Assembly (NCBI GenBank): GCA_023436115.1
Contig: JAEZKQ010000008.1
Span: 1-64,000 of the forward strand
Reading direction: 5' to 3'
From: Bacillota bacterium
GTDB lineage: Bacteria > Bacillota > Clostridia > Christensenellales > SZUA-584
DNA length: 64,000 nt
In this document: positions 25,361-33,377 of the stretch, in pieces
How the letters are laid out: the number at the start of each line of letters is the position of its first letter
How positions within the stretch are numbered: position 1 is the stretch's first letter
The notes under the pieces: model-generated
The model's input: the letters and a program-made list of their open reading frames with translations, nothing else
The model's database searches: none
Told to the model about the DNA's origin: nothing
Position numbers and translations under genes: made by a program

Positions 25361-26554
25361 TTAAGTCCGGTAGTCCGCGTTAATGCGCACATAGTCGAGC
25401 GAAAAATCGCACGTCCACATGGTGTCCGACGCATCGCCGTCATTTAGATCTATGAGGTAGATGACTTCGCTCTTTTTCAGCTCACGCAACGCCGCGGCTT
25501 CATCAAACGGGAGCCCGCCGCCGTTTTCGCAAACCTGAACACTTCCGATATATATATTGACCTTGGCGGGGTTGAAAGGCGCGCCTGAATAACCGGCTGC
25601 AGTCAGCAACCGCCCCCAGTTGGCATCGTTGCCAAAGGCCGCCGTCTTGCACAGGGGCGATCTGGCTATGGCTGATGCGATGGTATGCGCCGCTTTATGT
25701 GAGCGCGCCTGACGCACCTTAATGGTCAATAGCTTGGTTGCACCCTCACCATCGGCCGCGAGCATCTTGGCAAGCTGTATGCAAACCTCCTTAAGCGCAT
25801 CAAAGAATACCTCGTAATCCTTTGTGCCTTCCTCAATCAGAGCATTGCCCGCAACACCGGATGCCAATAGCAGTACCTTGTCGCAAACGCTGGTGTCGCC
25901 GTCCACCGAAATGCGGTTATAAGACACATCAGCGACGTTTTTTAACGCTGTTTTGAGCGCTTTGGCCGAAACGGACGCGTCTGTCGTGACCACCGATATC
26001 ATCGTGGCCATGTTGGGGTGTATCATACCGCTGCCCTTGGCCATACCTCCGATTCTGACCTCTTTACCGCCGATCAACACGCTGGTCTGCGCCTGTTTCA
26101 TGACGGTGTCTGTGGTCATGATGGCCGCTGCGGCATCCGCCCCGCCTTCACGCGTGAGCACGGCGTTACTAAGCCCCGCTTCAACAAGGTCTATGGGCAG
26201 CGGCTGGCCGATTACGCCCGTGGAACCTGTCAGCACATCCTGCGGCAGACAGCCGAGCTTATGCGCTGTTAACTGCGCCATACGCAGTGCATCCGCAACG
26301 CCTCTGCCTCCCATACACGCGTTGGCGTTGCCCGCGTTGATGATGACAGCCTGTGCGCGTCCGTTGCGCACGTTCTTTCGTGCCAGCTCCAGAGAGTGCC
26401 CTTTCACTTTATTCTTTGTAAATATACCGGCGGCCGAAGCAACGCAGTCGCATTTAATGATGGCAAGATCTTTATTCCCATTCTTTTTGAGGCCGCAGGC
26501 CACGCCCGCTGCCGTAAATCCTTTGGCGTATGTCACGCCGCTGCCGTTTTCCAT
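25361..26554 (-). CDS. argJ: Bifunctional glutamate N-acetyltransferase / amino-acid acetyltransferase
   Basis: This 397-residue protein catalyses transacetylation between N-acetylornithine and glutamate (and often acetyl-CoA:glutamate transfer) in arginine biosynthesis. The self-cleavage site is seen as KGSGMIHPNMATMI; the Thr becomes the N-terminal nucleophile of the beta subunit. AFGNDANWGRLLTAAGYSG near the C-terminus is the other strongly conserved block, and GSTGVIGQPLP forms the oxyanion-site loop. The length is normal. It stands alone here, with no other arg genes nearby. Confidence 0.95.
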   Translation of the reverse strand: MENGSGVTYAKGFTAAGVACGLKKNGNKDLAIIKCDCVASAAGIFTKNKVKGHSLELARKNVRNGRAQAVIINAGNANACMGGRGVADALRMAQLTAHKLGCLPQDVLTGSTGVIGQPLPIDLVEAGLSNAVLTREGGADAAAAIMTTDTVMKQAQTSVLIGGKEVRIGGMAKGSGMIHPNMATMISVVTTDASVSAKALKTALKNVADVSYNRISVDGDTSVCDKVLLLASGVAGNALIEEGTKDYEVFFDALKEVCIQLAKMLAADGEGATKLLTIKVRQARSHKAAHTIASAIARSPLCKTAAFGNDANWGRLLTAAGYSGAPFNPAKVNIYIGSVQVCENGGGLPFDEAAALRELKKSEVIYLIDLNDGDASDTMWTCDFSLDYVRINADYRT

Positions 26555-26625
26555 ATTTGAATATGCCCTTTCGTATCAATTACGCCTCATTATAGCACAG
26601 GCTGTGTAAAAACATAGCAAAAACC

Positions 26626-27726
26626 CTAAATACCCTTTCGGTATATTTCATCAAATCGGCGGTCGGTGCAGTATACGCGCTCATCGCTGTCGAGCAAAAC
26701 ATCCGTGCGCATATAACTGTCAGCAGATCCGTGATTTGTGGCCTTAGCAGCCTCATCGCTCATCGCGAAAAAGTATCGGTCGGTATAATCGTCATTCGAC
26801 TGCCATGTGGCATCCGCATGATAGGGGATACCATCCAGCCAGATCACATTCCATTCATGGTCAAAATTACCGCCGGTGTACAGCCAGCACTCATAACCGG
26901 CCTGCCACATGAGATACTGATACATCTGCGAATAGGTTTGGCAATAGGCTATATGCTTTGTAAAGGCGTCATACAAGTTCAGCTTCATATCATAGTCATA
27001 GCGAAGCGTCAACGCCACATAATCGAACAACTCACCTGCTGTACTCTCTGCATCCGAGACATCAGTGACATATCTGTCGAATATCTCGGTGACATTTTGA
27101 CGGAAAGCATCCACCTCAAGCAGATAAGAATCCCGGTCAGCCACGGAAGGGATCTCCTGCTCCCAGCCGTAGCGAATAGATAAAACACCTGTTTTCTCGT
27201 CAAATGAAAACGGTCCATCATTGTTATAATATTGCGCGTCATACAGCAGAGCTCTCGGCGGGAATGTCAGTTGCACGGCGCGGCGCATCTGTTCCCATTC
27301 CTTTTGTGTGGAGATGGCCGTGAGTTGCACGCTGCTCTCGCCTTTGTACAATGCGGTGATGATATTGCGGTAGTCCGCCTCCCAGTTCTCCGAAAGAAAA
27401 TCTTTGATATACTGCGGCAAAAGCACCTCTTGAAAATCCCAGTTTGATTTTTCTTGTATCGGTGGTTGGCTGGCTGGCTGAACGGCTGATACTTCGGCGG
27501 TTTCCTCATTAACGGCACCGGAAACGGTACTGACAGCGCCTGGATGATCGGTCAAGGTGCTTTCTGCCTCACTTAAGCTATCCGTTTGTCTGTCCGCTCC
27601 ATGAATTCGCGTGATCAGTAACACAGCCGCCAGAACAGTGAGCAAAATAACACCTGACCACAAAAGCTGTTTTGTACGTCTTGAGCGGCTTCGTCGGTTT
27701 TGTTGCGACATCTGCGTTTTTATCAT
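26626..27726 (-). CDS. Membrane-anchored transglutaminase-like protein
   Basis: This 366-residue protein has a short basic cytoplasmic N-terminus (RRSRSRRTK), a TM helix (about 22-40), a low-complexity Ser/Thr/Glu linker (about 45-100) and an extracytoplasmic transglutaminase-like domain. The triad is visible: Cys in HIAYCQTYSQMYQYL, His in NFDHEWNVIWL and Asp in YHADATW. Such clostridial proteins may process peptides or crosslink wall proteins. AGGAG lies 8 bases before the ATG at 27726. It is not clearly in an operon. Confidence 0.8.
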   Translation of the reverse strand: MIKTQMSQQNRRSRSRRTKQLLWSGVILLTVLAAVLLITRIHGADRQTDSLSEAESTLTDHPGAVSTVSGAVNEETAEVSAVQPASQPPIQEKSNWDFQEVLLPQYIKDFLSENWEADYRNIITALYKGESSVQLTAISTQKEWEQMRRAVQLTFPPRALLYDAQYYNNDGPFSFDEKTGVLSIRYGWEQEIPSVADRDSYLLEVDAFRQNVTEIFDRYVTDVSDAESTAGELFDYVALTLRYDYDMKLNLYDAFTKHIAYCQTYSQMYQYLMWQAGYECWLYTGGNFDHEWNVIWLDGIPYHADATWQSNDDYTDRYFFAMSDEAAKATNHGSADSYMRTDVLLDSDERVYCTDRRFDEIYRKGI

Positions 27727-27794
27727 CGCTTGGTCTCCTGTGTTATTGAATACTACCACATAACAGCGGCTTTATATAAGAACAACTTGGGGGT

Positions 27795-27817
27795 ATGTAC
27801 TCAATTTGAAAGTACAT
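27795..27817. promoter_or_regulatory. Inverted repeat upstream of the transglutaminase-like gene
   Basis: ATGTACT (27795-27801), nine-base centre, AGTACAT (27811-27817). It lies between the end of the Crp/Fnr gene and the start of the transglutaminase gene, both on the reverse strand, so it could be an operator or a weak terminator hairpin. Confidence 0.35.
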
Positions 27818-27840
27818 CGTAGAAAATCCTTGCGGAGCAA

Positions 27841-28539
27841 TTATTTTTCCTGCAGCAGCATTTCTTCCAGCAACTCGGGGTCTTTGATGAAAAAACTGTT
27901 GCGCTGGAAATCCACCGCGCCTACTTCACTCATGCGGGACAGTTCACGGGACAGCGCGCTGCGGTTCACACAGAGGTAGTCGGCAAGCGCCTGCCGGTCC
28001 AGATCAACGTTGAAGCGGCGGCTGTTTTTGTGCGTCGCCTGATCCATAAGATACGAGGCGAGCTTCTGACGCGTCGTTTTGCGTGCGATATGATCCAGCT
28101 TTTCTCCCAGTTTGATGTTTTTTTGCGCCACGATGCGCAGCATATTGACAATCATCTCACTATGGTGCGAGCAGCAGGATGTGCAGGTGTGCATGATGCG
28201 GCTGAATGAAATCAGCAATATTTGTGTATCGGCTGTGGCTTCCACCGTGACGGGGCTTGTTTCAAGACCGGCACACACAAAAGTCTCGGCAAAAAGATGA
28301 GGCGGTGTCAGCGCCGTGAGCACACTGCGGTTGCCCAAGAGGTCGGTTTTGTAGACAGTAGCCTGACCTTTGAGTACAATGCCTACATGGCGCAACGCTT
28401 CGCCTGCCATCAATATATAGCTGCCCTTGCGGTAATACGCAGTTTTCGCGTCCAGACACAGCAGCATTGTTTCCAGCTCGTCGCTGCTTATTCCGTTAAA
28501 AAGCGGTATGTTCTTGGCATGTATCGATGCTATATCCAT
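27841..28539 (-). CDS. Crp/Fnr-family transcriptional regulator
   Basis: This 232-residue regulator has a cyclic-nucleotide-binding-like beta-roll (about 20-120, with GEALRHVGIVLKGQATVYK), a dimerisation helix and a C-terminal helix-turn-helix (RQALADYLCVNRSALSRELSRM). Before the long helix it has a Cys cluster, HTCTSCCSHHSEMI, as in the clostridial HcpR-like group that senses redox or NO stress. It is divergent from a ferredoxin gene, and the palindrome at 28556 lies 17 bases before its start, suggesting autoregulation. The start at 28539 follows GAGG. Which ligand or cluster it binds is not shown by the sequence. Confidence 0.9.
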   Translation of the reverse strand: MDIASIHAKNIPLFNGISSDELETMLLCLDAKTAYYRKGSYILMAGEALRHVGIVLKGQATVYKTDLLGNRSVLTALTPPHLFAETFVCAGLETSPVTVEATADTQILLISFSRIMHTCTSCCSHHSEMIVNMLRIVAQKNIKLGEKLDHIARKTTRQKLASYLMDQATHKNSRRFNVDLDRQALADYLCVNRSALSRELSRMSEVGAVDFQRNSFFIKDPELLEEMLLQEK

Positions 28540-28555
28540 AAAAACCTCTGCAAAT

Positions 28556-28569
28556 GTTGCAAATGCAAC
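28556..28569 (+). promoter_or_regulatory. Operator in the Crp/Fnr-ferredoxin divergent region
   Basis: GTTGCAAATGCAAC, identical to the site at 9244-9257. A partial extra GCAAAT copy lies immediately upstream. It sits 17 bases from the regulator start and 59 bases from the ferredoxin start, a natural position for control of both. Confidence 0.65.
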
Positions 28570-28628
28570 GGACGTATTGATTACAATATACGATAATGAG
28601 AGCATAAAAGCAAGGAGAGTGTGAAGCA

Positions 28629-29330
28629 ATGAAAAGAAATATCATTACCATAGATCAGGAAAAATGCAACGGCTGCGGAATCTGCGTGGATGCCTGCCAT
28701 GAAGGCGCGCTCGCTATGGTAGACGGCAAGGCGAAGCTGATTTCTGAATCGTACTGTGACGGACTTGGTGCCTGCCTGCCCGAGTGTCCGACAGGCGCGA
28801 TTACAATCGAAGAACGCGAAGCGGCCGAATTTGATGAGGCAGCAGTAGAAAAGCACATGGCGCAAAAAAAGCAAGGCGCTGTTCCCGCCGGATGCCCGTC
28901 CGCGCGCGCAACGGCCATTCACCGGCAAGCGGCAGCCCCTGCGGTGCAGCGGGAAGAAGCTGTGTCTGAGCTGCGGCAGTGGCCCTGCCAGATCAAGCTG
29001 GTGCCCGTGAATGCGCCCTACTTCGATGGCGCAAAGCTGCTCATCGCGGCGGACTGCACAGCCTACGCTTATGCGGGTGTGCACAGCCGGTTTATGCGCG
29101 GCAAGATCACTTTGATCGGCTGTCCCAAGCTGGATATGGCGGACTATTCGGAGAAACTGACCGAGATACTCAAATATAACGACATCAAGAGCGTGGATGT
29201 GCTGCGCATGAGCGTGCCCTGCTGCGGCGGCATCGAAAATGCCGTTAAGACGGCGCTTATAAACAGCGGCAAGATGATACCGTGGCACGTCACCGTGATA
29301 TCGCCCGACGGGGATATACTTGAAGACTGA
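28629..29330 (+). CDS. Two-[4Fe-4S] ferredoxin-type iron-sulfur protein
   Basis: This 233-residue protein has two N-terminal clusters: CNGCGICVDAC (with a later C from cluster 2) and CDGLGACLPEC, the second with altered spacing. A linker follows, and then a ~120-residue domain with IAADCTAYAYAGVHSRFMRG, IGCPKLD and VPCCGGIENA whose extra Cys residues may bind another cluster. Proteins of this architecture occur beside hcp and HcpR-type regulators in anaerobes and probably transfer electrons in nitrosative or oxidative stress. It is divergent from the Crp/Fnr gene with the shared operator between them. AAGGAGAG precedes the start. Confidence 0.9.
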   Translation: MKRNIITIDQEKCNGCGICVDACHEGALAMVDGKAKLISESYCDGLGACLPECPTGAITIEEREAAEFDEAAVEKHMAQKKQGAVPAGCPSARATAIHRQAAAPAVQREEAVSELRQWPCQIKLVPVNAPYFDGAKLLIAADCTAYAYAGVHSRFMRGKITLIGCPKLDMADYSEKLTEILKYNDIKSVDVLRMSVPCCGGIENAVKTALINSGKMIPWHVTVISPDGDILED

Positions 29331-29352
29331 TGCATATAAAGATGACGAAGCA

Positions 29353-29384
29353 AAAGAGCGTATGCAAAGCCGACGCTCTTTTTT
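29353..29384 (+). terminator. Terminator after the ferredoxin gene
   Basis: AAAGAGCGT (29353-29361) pairs with ACGCTCTTT (29373-29381) and the T tract continues. Confidence 0.8.
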
Positions 29385-29599
29385 AAATTTTCAAGTTGAA
29401 TCGGAACACCTTAGCCGCCATCCAAAGATGGAAGCGTATCAGCGAAAAGGTCATTGGGCTGTTATCTTCCAATAACAAGTATTCCGTCCTGTAACGTATA
29501 AGAAACGCTGTTTAAAGCCATAAAGCCGCTTCCCCTATGAAATAACGCGAATAAAGACAATGGGCGCGTGTTTGCGTTACCAATCTTTATGATTCAGCG

Positions 29600-29629
29600 T
29601 TTTCAAAAAAATATAAATTGGTATATAAT
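29600..29629 (+). promoter_or_regulatory. Candidate promoter of the DUF2156 gene
   Basis: TTTTCA (29600-29605), 18-base spacer, TATAAT (29624-29629), just before the ribosome binding site. Between the terminator and this promoter (29385-29599) I see nothing else. Confidence 0.5.
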
Positions 29630-29656
29630 AAGAAAAATTATCAAACAGGAGAATGC

Positions 29657-30550
29657 ATGCTAAGCTTTAGACCAATTGAACTAGAAGACAAAACGAACTT
29701 TGAAAAATACACGTTGTGCCACGGCTATCACAATTTGGAGGCATCTTTTGCGAATATTTTTATATGGCGGCGCGCGTGGAACATACAGATGGCCACAGAC
29801 GAGCTCGCGCTGTATCTCTATTTAAACAACGGCAGCGTTTCGTTTGTACTGCCGCCTTTTTTGGAAGACTGCGACACCAGCATGGTAGAGCCGCTGATGC
29901 GCTATGATAAGTTTTTCGAGCAGCGTGGAGAAAAGCCGATTCTAAAGGGCGTGACCACAGAGCTCAAGGAAAAAATAGAACGGGACTGCCCGGGCTGGTA
30001 TACGTTTACGGCAGACCGTGACAACTTTGAGTATATATACGACACGCAGGACATGTGCAATCTGGAGGGCAAGAAATACCACGCCAAGCGCAACCATATC
30101 AACAAGCTGCTTAAAGACCATACGTTTGAGTACCGTTTGTATACCAAGGAGGATTACGACGCGTGCATTGCGCTTTACGATGAATGGGCGCAAAACAAGG
30201 GCGGCGTTTCCCAAGGCTATGAGAACGAGCTGCTCGCGTGTAAAGACGCGCTGACATATATCGATACGCTGGGCCTTAAATGCGGTCTGCTTTATATCGA
30301 CGGAAAACTGGAGGCATTTTCTATCGGCGAAAAATTTGATGATATGGCTATCATCCATTTCGAGAAGGCCAATCCGGATATTCAAGGTTCTTTCGCACTT
30401 ATCAACCGTGAATTCGCGCGCAACGAATGGAGCGACTTAAAATACATCAACCGCGAAGAGGATATGGGCATCGAAGGGTTGCGCAAAGCCAAGATGTCCT
30501 ACTATCCGGTCTGCCTGAAAGAAAAATATACGGGTGTGAGGAACGTATGA
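29657..30550 (+). CDS. DUF2156 (phosphatidylglycerol lysyltransferase-like) protein
   Basis: This 297-residue soluble protein has a double GNAT-like fold as in DUF2156: FANIFIWRRAWNIQ near the start, then KKYHAKRNHINKLLKDHTFEYR and a C-terminal SDLKYINREEDMGIEGLRKAKMSYYP. It resembles the soluble domain of MprF without the membrane part. The acceptor is not known. The ATG at 29657 follows AGGAG. The stop overlaps the start of the acetyltransferase gene (ATGA), so the two are translationally coupled. Confidence 0.85.
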   Translation: MLSFRPIELEDKTNFEKYTLCHGYHNLEASFANIFIWRRAWNIQMATDELALYLYLNNGSVSFVLPPFLEDCDTSMVEPLMRYDKFFEQRGEKPILKGVTTELKEKIERDCPGWYTFTADRDNFEYIYDTQDMCNLEGKKYHAKRNHINKLLKDHTFEYRLYTKEDYDACIALYDEWAQNKGGVSQGYENELLACKDALTYIDTLGLKCGLLYIDGKLEAFSIGEKFDDMAIIHFEKANPDIQGSFALINREFARNEWSDLKYINREEDMGIEGLRKAKMSYYPVCLKEKYTGVRNV

Positions 30551-31560
30551 GCAAGGATATTCGTCTGCTTGCCGACGATGAACGAGGTGCTGCCAAGGCG
30601 CTCTGGAAAGAAGCGTTCAACGACTCGGATGCTTTCATCGATTGGTATTTTGCCAACAAGATACTGCCCGGAAATTCGCTTTGCATGTTTGAAGGCGGGC
30701 AATTGATATCTATCGTACATATGATACCATATACGATCAGTGTTCAGGGCCGGCCGCTCTCGTCTGCGTTTATCGCGGGTGTGGCAACGGCTAAGAACAG
30801 GCGTGGTGAGGGGCTGATGCGCACGATGCTGCTTGAGTCACTTGCGCTGCTGAAAACGCGTGGTATACTGATGACGCATCTTTATCCGTTTAGCCATGCG
30901 TTTTACGAGGCATTCGGATGGGCCGCTTATTCGTATGTGAATCGCCTGGAGGTGAATTCTGTGCCGCATCGCTGCGGGGCCGAGATCATCGAAACGATGG
31001 ACAAAGACGTATTGGCGCCGCTCTATAACCGTATGATGCGCGGGTTTGACGGGTATGTCATTCGGGGCGAGCGGGAATGGGACTGGCGGCTGGGTGAGCT
31101 TGGTTCCGACGGCGGTCAATGTGCGGTGCTGTTAAAGAACGGAAGCGCTCAAAGCTATATGCTCTTTTACGGGATTAAGGATAAGGCCGAGATCATCGAA
31201 GCCGTATATGCGGACGAGGAGGATATCGGCGCGTTGCTGGCTTATGTGCTGTCTCTTGGGTATAGCAGTGTGCAATATCATATTCCCGCCCGGGAAGGGG
31301 TATCGGCTGTGAAACATGGCATGGCGCGTGTTGTGGACGCGCAGGCGCTTCTTCGTGCGTTTGACGCGCTGCCGCTGTTAAACCAGTTCGATATCGAGGA
31401 CGGCTTTGCCGAGTGGAACAGCGTAAGCAACGGCAACAGCCGCAAGATTACAATTGATGAGCTTGCCTTGCTTGTTCACTGCGGTGCGAGCCGTTTAAAC
31501 GCTGAAAAAATGGGCCGTTTTTTTGTTCCGAGGAGGACTTGCATTTTCGAGGCCTATTGA
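30547..31560 (+). CDS. GNAT family acetyltransferase, Eis-like
   Basis: This 337-residue protein has an N-terminal GNAT domain with the acetyl-CoA loop VATAKNRRGEGLMRTMLLESL (about 80-100), then YPFSHAFYEAFGWAAYSY. A second GNAT-like part and a short C-terminal sterol-carrier-like region (ending MGRFFVPRRTCIFEAY) follow, as in the Eis group. Eis proteins acetylate amines on small molecules or proteins. It starts within the last codons of the DUF2156 gene. The ATP synthase accessory gene begins only 16 bases after its stop. Confidence 0.85.
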   Translation: MSKDIRLLADDERGAAKALWKEAFNDSDAFIDWYFANKILPGNSLCMFEGGQLISIVHMIPYTISVQGRPLSSAFIAGVATAKNRRGEGLMRTMLLESLALLKTRGILMTHLYPFSHAFYEAFGWAAYSYVNRLEVNSVPHRCGAEIIETMDKDVLAPLYNRMMRGFDGYVIRGEREWDWRLGELGSDGGQCAVLLKNGSAQSYMLFYGIKDKAEIIEAVYADEEDIGALLAYVLSLGYSSVQYHIPAREGVSAVKHGMARVVDAQALLRAFDALPLLNQFDIEDGFAEWNSVSNGNSRKITIDELALLVHCGASRLNAEKMGRFFVPRRTCIFEAY

Positions 31561-31576
31561 TTAGAATAAGTTAATT

Positions 31577-31846
31577 ATGTGGGGATTATTTGTAGGGCTC
31601 GTTATCGGCTTTCTGCAGGTGCTGGGGCTGAAAATATTTGGGAAGATGATTTTTGGGGATAACGATTCGGCAAAGCCTTTAGGCGTGTTGCTGCTGATGG
31701 TCAAGATCGCCCTAATTGTCTTCATACTTTACCTGATTTCCACCGTGTCGCTCACCCATGTCATATGGACGGCAGGCGGTATGTTAATCGGGCTGATCGC
31801 TACATTGGCAGTCATAAATAAGCGTGATCAGAAAAAGACACAATAG
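31577..31846 (+). CDS. ATP synthase accessory membrane protein (AtpI/AtpR-like)
   Basis: This 89-residue protein has three hydrophobic stretches (about 4-20, 36-56, 62-82) and lies directly before the a-subunit gene. Size, TM content and position fit AtpI/AtpR-type proteins that aid c-ring assembly or Mg2+ supply in some F-ATPases. The sequence is too short and variable for a firm assignment. The stop lies 32 bases before the a-subunit start. Confidence 0.65.
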   Translation: MWGLFVGLVIGFLQVLGLKIFGKMIFGDNDSAKPLGVLLLMVKIALIVFILYLISTVSLTHVIWTAGGMLIGLIATLAVINKRDQKKTQ

Positions 31847-31878
31847 ACCGCGGAAACACGGGCGGAAAGGATATATCA

Positions 31879-32604
31879 ATGGGTGGGACTCTAGTAGCCG
31901 GACTGGGGCGTTTTGCCTTAGAGACTGAGGAAGTGGCAATCACGCCGCCGCGCATAAACCTATTTGGATTTGAAATAAGTGAGACAATGTTAGTCACGTG
32001 GATTGTTATGCTCGTCCTGATAGTGGCCGCGCTGATCATCCGCGTTTTTGTTATCCCGAAGTTTAAGACCGTTCCAAAGGGTATACAAAATGTGCTTGAG
32101 ATGTTTGTCGAGTTTTGTGAAAAGTTCACAAATTCGCAGCTGGGCAAGCGGGGCGCGTCTTTCGCCGCGTATATTTTCACCGTCGCGATTATGATCGTTA
32201 GCACAAGCCTGATCGAGCTTTTCGGTTTCCGTCCTCCGGCTACCGATATCAACTTTACGATTGCTATTTCTCTTATGTCGTTTGTGCTGATCAATGCGTT
32301 CGGCTTTTACTATACGGGATTCTTCGGGCGGTTAAAATGGTTTGTCAAGCCCAAGGCTTTCATGCTGCCCATCAATATCGTCACGCATGCGGTGATACCG
32401 GTGTCGCTCTCGTTTCGTCTTTTCGGCAACCTGTTTGCGGGCATGGTGGTTATGGATCTGATTTACGGCGTTTGTGCCGTGGGCTTGCCTGCGGTGCTTG
32501 CGATATATTTTAATTTGTTCCATGTGGGTATTCAAACATATATATTCCTTGTGCTGACCCTTTCCTTTATGGAGGAAACGGTGATGTACGGGTCAAAAAG
32601 GTGA
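31879..32604 (+). CDS. atpB: F-type ATP synthase subunit a
   Basis: This 241-residue Fo subunit has five or six TM helices. The essential Arg is seen in SLSFRLFGNLFAGMVVM, and the C-terminal helix FHVGIQTYIFLVLTLSFM gives the other conserved polar residues. Together with the c-ring it forms the two half-channels for ion passage. GGAAAGG precedes the ATG. Second gene of the atp operon (I-B-E-F-HA fusion-G-D-C). Confidence 0.95.
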   Translation: MGGTLVAGLGRFALETEEVAITPPRINLFGFEISETMLVTWIVMLVLIVAALIIRVFVIPKFKTVPKGIQNVLEMFVEFCEKFTNSQLGKRGASFAAYIFTVAIMIVSTSLIELFGFRPPATDINFTIAISLMSFVLINAFGFYYTGFFGRLKWFVKPKAFMLPINIVTHAVIPVSLSFRLFGNLFAGMVVMDLIYGVCAVGLPAVLAIYFNLFHVGIQTYIFLVLTLSFMEETVMYGSKR

Positions 32605-32636
32605 TAAGATTATAAATTTTACGGAGGTATAGGAAA

Positions 32637-32858
32637 ATGACAGCACTTATTGCGATCGGCGTGGGTATCGCGGTTTTCACAGGCGTTGGCGCCGGCATCG
32701 GCATGGGTATTGCCACAAGTAAGGCGGCGGAAGCTGTGGCGCGGCAGCCCGAAGCAAGCGGTAAAATCAACGCGATGCTGCTCATCGGTCTCGCTTTTGC
32801 GGAAACGACAGCCATTTACGGTTTCGTAATCGCCATCCTTATGATGGGCAAGATTTAA
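32637..32858 (+). CDS. atpE: F-type ATP synthase subunit c
   Basis: This 73-residue hairpin has two TM helices joined by the ARQPEA loop that contacts gamma and epsilon. The ion-binding carboxylate is Glu56 in AFAETTAIYG, followed by Thr57 and Tyr61 as in Na+-binding rings. The helix-1 position that is Gln in Na+ rings (GxGQG) is Met23 (GAGIGMG). The Na+ signature is therefore incomplete, and H+ coupling is more likely but not certain. GGAGG precedes the ATG at 12-base spacing, with AGGAAA closer. Confidence 0.95.
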   Translation: MTALIAIGVGIAVFTGVGAGIGMGIATSKAAEAVARQPEASGKINAMLLIGLAFAETTAIYGFVIAILMMGKI

Positions 32859-32896
32859 GGGAGCAAGTTTTTTCAACCATTAAGTGAGGTGTTATT

Positions 32897-33376
32897 ATGC
32901 TGGATATAGATCCTTTGTCGATCGGCCTGCATGTATTAAATGTTGTTGTGATGTTCGTTGTGCTTAAGCTGCTGGTATATAAACCGATTCTTAAGTTTAT
33001 GAAAGCGCGTGAGCATTCGTTTTCCGATAAGGTTGACGCGCTGGACGGACGTGAAAAACAGCTGCTGCAGCAAAAAGAGCAGTACGAGCATATGTTGGCT
33101 GAGGCCCATAACGAAGCGGCGGAGCTTATTACAAAAAGCAACGAGATGGCCAGAGATCATGCCAGAGAGATACTGGACAACGCAAAAGAACACGCCAGAG
33201 ACCTTGTGGTAAGAGCCAAGAAAGAAATTGAAGTGGAAAAGGCCCAGGCGCGGCAGGATATGCGTACGCAGATCGCTGAGATGAGTATACAGATCGCCGA
33301 AAAGGTGCTTGCGCGAGAGATTTCTTTGGAGGATAACCATAAAATCATAGACGAGTTCTTCGAGAGGGTGGGGTAA
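32897..33376 (+). CDS. atpF: F-type ATP synthase subunit b
   Basis: This 159-residue stator stalk protein has an N-terminal TM helix (about 8-26, GLHVLNVVVMFVVLKLLVY) and a long charged helix predicted to dimerise as a right-handed coiled coil, ending LEDNHKIIDEFFERVG. Its length is normal. It is not fused to delta, unlike the actinobacterial b-delta fusion. The stop is one base before the TTG start of the alpha gene, so coupling is tight. Confidence 0.9.
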   Translation: MLDIDPLSIGLHVLNVVVMFVVLKLLVYKPILKFMKAREHSFSDKVDALDGREKQLLQQKEQYEHMLAEAHNEAAELITKSNEMARDHAREILDNAKEHARDLVVRAKKEIEVEKAQARQDMRTQIAEMSIQIAEKVLAREISLEDNHKIIDEFFERVG

Positions 33377-33377
33377 T

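Noticed and set aside
28581..29288. 235-codon reverse frame over the ferredoxin gene
   Set aside because: It is a shadow; the forward frame has two Cys-rich cluster motifs and a ribosome binding site.
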